The position numbers and the translations under genes are program-made. Positions 7,853 to 10,648 of a DNA stretch of 10,648 bases are shown piece by piece. The notes beneath the pieces are model-generated. The model ran no database searches, had not been told where the DNA came from, and saw only the letters and a list, made by a program, of their open reading frames with translations. The DNA is from Acidobacteriota bacterium (lineage in GTDB: Bacteria; Acidobacteriota; Blastocatellia; RBC074): positions 1 through 10,648 of the forward strand of contig JABFSD010000328.1 in the NCBI GenBank assembly GCA_013140935.1, read 5' to 3'. Position 1 is the stretch's first letter; each line of letters starts with the position of its first letter.

Positions 7853-9034
7853 CTAACGGTTCATACTGGGCAGCCATTGCACGTTCGTGAGGCTGCCCGG
7901 CGCATTCGGCAGCGCAGGCCCAGGCACCGGCGATACAGGCGGTGTGGGGCGTTGCTCTGACGAACCCAAACCAAGTTTCTCCGACATATATAACGCGATG
8001 GGTTTATCAATTTCGAGTTGCGCGGCCTCGGCTCCTTCGCCCAACTCCGCCAATACGGCGCGGCGCAACAGTTCGGGCAGATAACTCAACAACAGCAAAT
8101 AGCCCATTTCATCGCCGCCCATCTGTTGCAGCGTGCGCAAAAATTCGCGCACCCAATCGGCCAGTTCGGCAGAGCTTAATTTTTCCCACCAGCGTTCATA
8201 GTCGCGTCCGCCCTGAATGTCGGCCATCGTGGTCAACAACTGTTGAAACGAAGCGGGCAGCGTTTGCCACGCGCGCTCGTCGGCTTCGTGTTGCGGCAGC
8301 AAGCCTTGCGGCGTGAAAGCGCGTTCGGGTACGAGATGGCTTTCGCGCAGCACTTTTAAGTATTCATCCGCGCCGATGCTGTATTCAGCTTCGTCGGCGC
8401 TTTGATCCGACGGAGCGCCGCGCGGCATCCGCACGGGCTGCGATGCGAGTAGCTTGATGAAGCCGTGCCGCGAAGATTTCACACCCAGTTCGACGCGATA
8501 AGTGCGGTCGGGATAAACCTGAAACCAGTACTCGCTAGTATAAGCCGCGTTGAAAAACACGGCGATGGCGTTGGTTTCGTCTACGAGTTTGAGCACGGTG
8601 TGAAAGTCTTCCTGGCCGCCCGCCGTGGGAGGAAACATTTTAGACAAGCGCGTGAACGGATCGTCTTTCAACTGCCAATGCACAAACAGATGAAACGGGT
8701 CTTGCACCAGCGCGCGCATTAAATCCACGATGTAAGTGGTGGGAATCGGTAAGCCGAAATCAGGTTGCGCAGCTTCGGTTGTTTCAGGAATGTCATGTTG
8801 AACCGGTTCGTCATCGTTGACGACGACCGGCTCGAACGGATTGCGTTCAGCGATGGGGATAAGGGATGACAGATCGAAAAAGAAAGGCACGGGTGTTTGC
8901 TCCGTAAGATTGTGTGGGTCGTGAAAACGCAGGCAGCTTATGAAGGCATACGCAAGCGTGTCAAGGTTGCGAGCCTGAAGGGCCTGAATGAGATGACCGT
9001 TGGCGCGGCTTTCAAGTAATATCTGCTCATTCAT
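7853..9034 (-). CDS. DUF4912 domain protein
   Basis: Protein of 393 residues with a DUF4912 domain at about 98-205. Visible blocks are the YIVDLMRALVQDPFHLFVHW entry strand (101-120), LKLVDETNAIAVFF (148-161), WFQVYPDRTYRVELGV (170-185) and the terminal basic LLASQPVRMPRG (195-206). The biochemical role of the domain is not known. The domain is known to occur near GH57 branching enzymes and other glucan genes, as here. Beyond it are an alpha-helical segment (about 220-355) and a proline-rich tail (363-382). No signal peptide or membrane span is seen. I chose ATG 9034: a longer in-frame extension to 9235 is Ser/Arg/Cys-rich, has no family similarity and runs antisense to the divergent DUF5678 gene. 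The 25-nt divergent gap leaves no room for its promoter, which must lie within the opposite gene. Confidence 0.8.
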   Translation of the reverse strand: MNEQILLESRANGHLIQALQARNLDTLAYAFISCLRFHDPHNLTEQTPVPFFFDLSSLIPIAERNPFEPVVVNDDEPVQHDIPETTEAAQPDFGLPIPTTYIVDLMRALVQDPFHLFVHWQLKDDPFTRLSKMFPPTAGGQEDFHTVLKLVDETNAIAVFFNAAYTSEYWFQVYPDRTYRVELGVKSSRHGFIKLLASQPVRMPRGAPSDQSADEAEYSIGADEYLKVLRESHLVPERAFTPQGLLPQHEADERAWQTLPASFQQLLTTMADIQGGRDYERWWEKLSSAELADWVREFLRTLQQMGGDEMGYLLLLSYLPELLRRAVLAELGEGAEAAQLEIDKPIALYMSEKLGLGSSEQRPTPPVSPVPGPALPNAPGSLTNVQWLPSMNR

Positions 9035-9059
9035 CTGACAGCGAAAAGAGGAATCAACG

Positions 9060-9443
9060 ATGACCAGACTCGAACAAGCGATTGAAACCGCGAAACAATT
9101 GCGACCTGTTGACCGTCGCCAACTGCGCGAATGGTTGCAGGTGCAAGAGCGATTGGATGCCGCCGTTGCTGCGTCCCCAGCGCCTGCTGTTACTGCTAAA
9201 GAAACGCCGGAAGAACAGTTGGCGCGTTTTCGCAAAGCGCAACAATGGATTAAAGAACATCGCGCCGAATATCTGGGACAATGGGTTGTGCTGGTGGGCG
9301 ACCGGCTTATCAGTCACGGCTTTGACGGTCGGCGGGTTGATGAAGAAGCCATCGCCGCTGGCATCGAGGTTCCGTTTTTGGTTCAGATACAAGAAGAGCC
9401 AGGCCCTAATATGACTGGCATCATTGGACCGGTAGATGCATAA
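9060..9443 (+). CDS. DUF5678 domain protein
   Basis: 127 residues in three parts. There is an N-terminal helix pair (about 1-35, with the LRPVDRRQLREWLQ segment), an Ala/Pro linker (36-48), and a DUF5678 domain at about 55-110. The domain has the characteristic WIKEHRAEYLGQWVVLVGDR core, then LISHG, and closes on PFLVQI. The domain has no established activity; small proteins of this type commonly sit beside retropepsin-like aspartic protease genes, which is exactly the arrangement here. AAGAGGA at 9046-9052 is a good ribosome-binding site, 7 nt from the ATG. The stop overlaps the next ORF's start by 8 nt, so the two are probably translationally coupled. A toxin-antitoxin-like or inhibitor/protease relation is an idea only. 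Confidence 0.8.
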   Translation: MTRLEQAIETAKQLRPVDRRQLREWLQVQERLDAAVAASPAPAVTAKETPEEQLARFRKAQQWIKEHRAEYLGQWVVLVGDRLISHGFDGRRVDEEAIAAGIEVPFLVQIQEEPGPNMTGIIGPVDA

Positions 9444-9810
9444 ACTCGAATTCAAAACCTTCTACGACTACGACCTGAGCCAAATGGATATCAACGTGCC
9501 TGTAACGTTGAGGTCAGGCAGTAAGTCACGAGAGCTGATGGCGAAGTTCGATCCCGGTTCTACTTTTTGCGTTTTCCAGCGCATCGTGGGCGAACGGCTT
9601 GGCTTTGACATCGAAAGCGGTCACCTGCAATGGATTGGTACTGCTACCGGACGCTTCCTCACCTACGGCCATGAAGTCACGTTAGAAGTGCTGGGCTTTT
9701 CTACTACGTCTATCGTGTATTTCGCCGCAGACGAACATTTCGCCGTCAACGTGCTGGGCCGCGTAGGTTTCCTCAATCGCACTCGTATCGGGCTGCCCGT
9801 ATTGGCCTGA
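9436..9810 (+). CDS. Retropepsin-like aspartic protease, possibly inactive and frameshifted
   Basis: 124 residues with the layout of a clan AA single-domain aspartic protease that would work as a homodimer. It has N-terminal strands (VPVTLRSG, 21-28), the active-site loop FDPGSTFCVF (38-47), GERLGFDIE (52-60), the central GTATGRFLTYGHEVTLEVLG (68-87) and NVLGRVGFLNR (105-115), the counterpart of the hydrophobic-Gly motif near the dimer C-terminus. The active-site triplet is D39-P-G where the family has D-T/S-G, so the threonine or serine that supports the catalytic aspartates is lost. The start codon overlaps the DUF5678 stop by 8 nt. The frame ends early at TGA 9808-9810, and a plausible tail continues in another frame to 9860. 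Decay of the gene is likely; a non-proteolytic role remains possible. Confidence 0.7.
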   Translation: MHKLEFKTFYDYDLSQMDINVPVTLRSGSKSRELMAKFDPGSTFCVFQRIVGERLGFDIESGHLQWIGTATGRFLTYGHEVTLEVLGFSTTSIVYFAADEHFAVNVLGRVGFLNRTRIGLPVLA

Positions 9811-9860
9811 TGGATCACGATGGACGATTTTATTTGAGCGACTACGACGACCCAGCCTGA
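9810..9860 (+). pseudogene. Out-of-frame C-terminal tail of the retropepsin-like gene
   Basis: After the TGA at 9808-9810, the frame one base back reads MDHDGRFYLSDYDDPA and ends in TGA at 9858-9860, 6 nt before the stop of the convergent gene. The stop and the in-frame ATG overlap as TGATG. An Asp-rich Y-L-S-x-Y tail directly after the last beta-strand is what I would expect for the end of this protease family. That suggests a one-base deletion near 9800-9808. A separate 16-codon ORF by reinitiation, or a sequencing error, are the alternatives. Confidence 0.45.
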
Positions 9861-9866
9861 GTTCAG

Positions 9867-10643
9867 TTACTTGTTCGCCGTATTCACCGGCGTCGGCGTA
9901 ATGCCTAGCTCCGGCATCGGGGCGTACCTCGAGAGGGTCGTGTGCATCACGACGTCCACTGTCCGGCCTGCCAGCTTGCTGTAACCTTCGACTTTGGACA
10001 GCCCTTCCTGAAACTTCTCGTACTCTGCCCACGAGTCAAACGAATCCACGTGGTAGTAAGTATTGAGATCGCCGCCGATGACCATGCGGCTGACGCGATG
10101 GCCTTTGAGGTTCGTCTTTTTCAGCACCGCCAACAGGTCTTTTTGATAGGTCTCGTAATCAGCCCTACGACCCGGCACAACGCTGATTTCGCGGCGTACC
10201 ATCAGTTTCGACGTACCGTTTTGCGCGATGGCCGCTTCGGGAATGGACCGGATGATGTAAGCGTGGCTGCTGACGATCATCGTGCGCCGCTTGGCGTCAT
10301 AAGCCTTGCGGCCTTCCGGGCCGAGGGCTTTGGTGAGTGCGCTACCTTCGTCGAGCTGCGCGAGGCTTTCGACAGGCTGTACGACTCTGAGTTCATAGCC
10401 GTTGCCGACCGGACCGGACGATTGCATGACGAGTGATTGTTTGATGCCGCCTTTCTTGAGCGCGGGCAGCGTTTCGTTTTTATAGAACGCCAGAAACTGC
10501 TCCCACATTTCAGGTTTGACCTGCGTGACCGAAACGCGCGAAAGCTGCGGTTTGGGCGCTTCCTGCGCGAAGCCGGAAAGCGCGGTGAGCAAAACAACGC
10601 TCAACAGGACGACGAGTTTGGTGGTGAAGTGATTCGATTTCAT
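9867..10643 (-). CDS. Exported protein with two tandem dimeric alpha-beta-barrel (ABM/NIPSNAP-like) repeats
   Basis: Signal peptide at 1-26: basic MKSNHFTTK, hydrophobic core LVVLLSVVLLTALSG, cleavage probably after GFA at 26. The mature part appears to be two copies of a ferredoxin-like alpha-beta unit: the first about 34-133 (VSVTQVKPEMWEQFLAFYKN, then YELRVVQPVESLAQL), the second about 146-236 (REISVVPGRRADYETYQKDL, then YYHVDSFDSWAEYEKFQEG). The pattern of strand, helix with aromatic and acidic residues, and Y-x-h-x-x strand is that of ABM or NIPSNAP domains. Members of these folds include monooxygenases and non-enzymatic proteins, and I see no decisive catalytic residue, so the activity is unassigned. 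The gene is full length (258 residues), monocistronic in view and convergent with the retropepsin-like gene. Its promoter is beyond the right edge. Confidence 0.75.
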   Translation of the reverse strand: MKSNHFTTKLVVLLSVVLLTALSGFAQEAPKPQLSRVSVTQVKPEMWEQFLAFYKNETLPALKKGGIKQSLVMQSSGPVGNGYELRVVQPVESLAQLDEGSALTKALGPEGRKAYDAKRRTMIVSSHAYIIRSIPEAAIAQNGTSKLMVRREISVVPGRRADYETYQKDLLAVLKKTNLKGHRVSRMVIGGDLNTYYHVDSFDSWAEYEKFQEGLSKVEGYSKLAGRTVDVVMHTTLSRYAPMPELGITPTPVNTANK

Positions 10644-10648
10644 AGTGT

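Noticed and set aside
9035..9235. N-terminal extension of the DUF4912 protein to 9235
   Set aside because: The added 67 residues are Ser/Arg/Cys-rich and lie antisense to the well-supported DUF5678 gene, which has a good Shine-Dalgarno. ATG 9034 gives a normal protein start.

Overview
The window is bacterial chromosome with moderately high GC and dense, ordinary gene spacing. The closest fit is an acidobacterium, possibly Blastocatellia-like. That placement is an inference from gene content (a GH57 branching enzyme with a DUF4912 protein, a DUF5678/retropepsin-like pair, and exported alpha-beta-barrel proteins) and not from any marker gene. No rRNA, tRNA, CRISPR array, transposase or phage structural gene was seen.

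Layout: (1) 1-2884, plus strand: the 3' part of gpsA (phospholipid precursor synthesis), smpB (trans-translation) and pepA (leucyl aminopeptidase). A perfect inverted repeat with 54-bp arms fills almost the whole gap between smpB and pepA. (2) 2885-3915: a second, imperfect hairpin separates pepA from a convergent LD-carboxypeptidase gene (peptidoglycan recycling). (3) 3916-4404: an AT-rich divergent promoter region with back-to-back -10 boxes, then a compact unit of promoter, 5' hairpin, near-consensus Shine-Dalgarno, a 50-codon coiled-coil ORF and a GTAA-loop terminator hairpin. A second small helical protein gene follows. (4) 4430-5065: a KDPG/KHG aldolase (eda), probably with a very short leader or none. 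(5) 5119-9034, minus strand: a three-gene cluster read as DUF4912 protein, then an exported protein of unknown function, then a GH57 alpha-1,4-glucan branching enzyme. This points to storage-glucan metabolism. (6) 9060-9860, plus strand: a DUF5678 gene overlapping by 8 nt a retropepsin-like aspartic protease gene. The protease has an altered active-site triplet (D-P-G) and its apparent C-terminal tail lies in another frame. (7) 9867-10643, minus strand: an exported protein with two tandem dimeric alpha-beta-barrel (ABM/NIPSNAP-like) repeats.

Most genes are housekeeping. The parts that merit a second look are the perfect 54-bp palindrome, the compact coiled-coil cassette, the overlapping leaderless-type divergent promoters, the DUF4912/GH57 cluster and the decayed-looking DUF5678/retropepsin pair.
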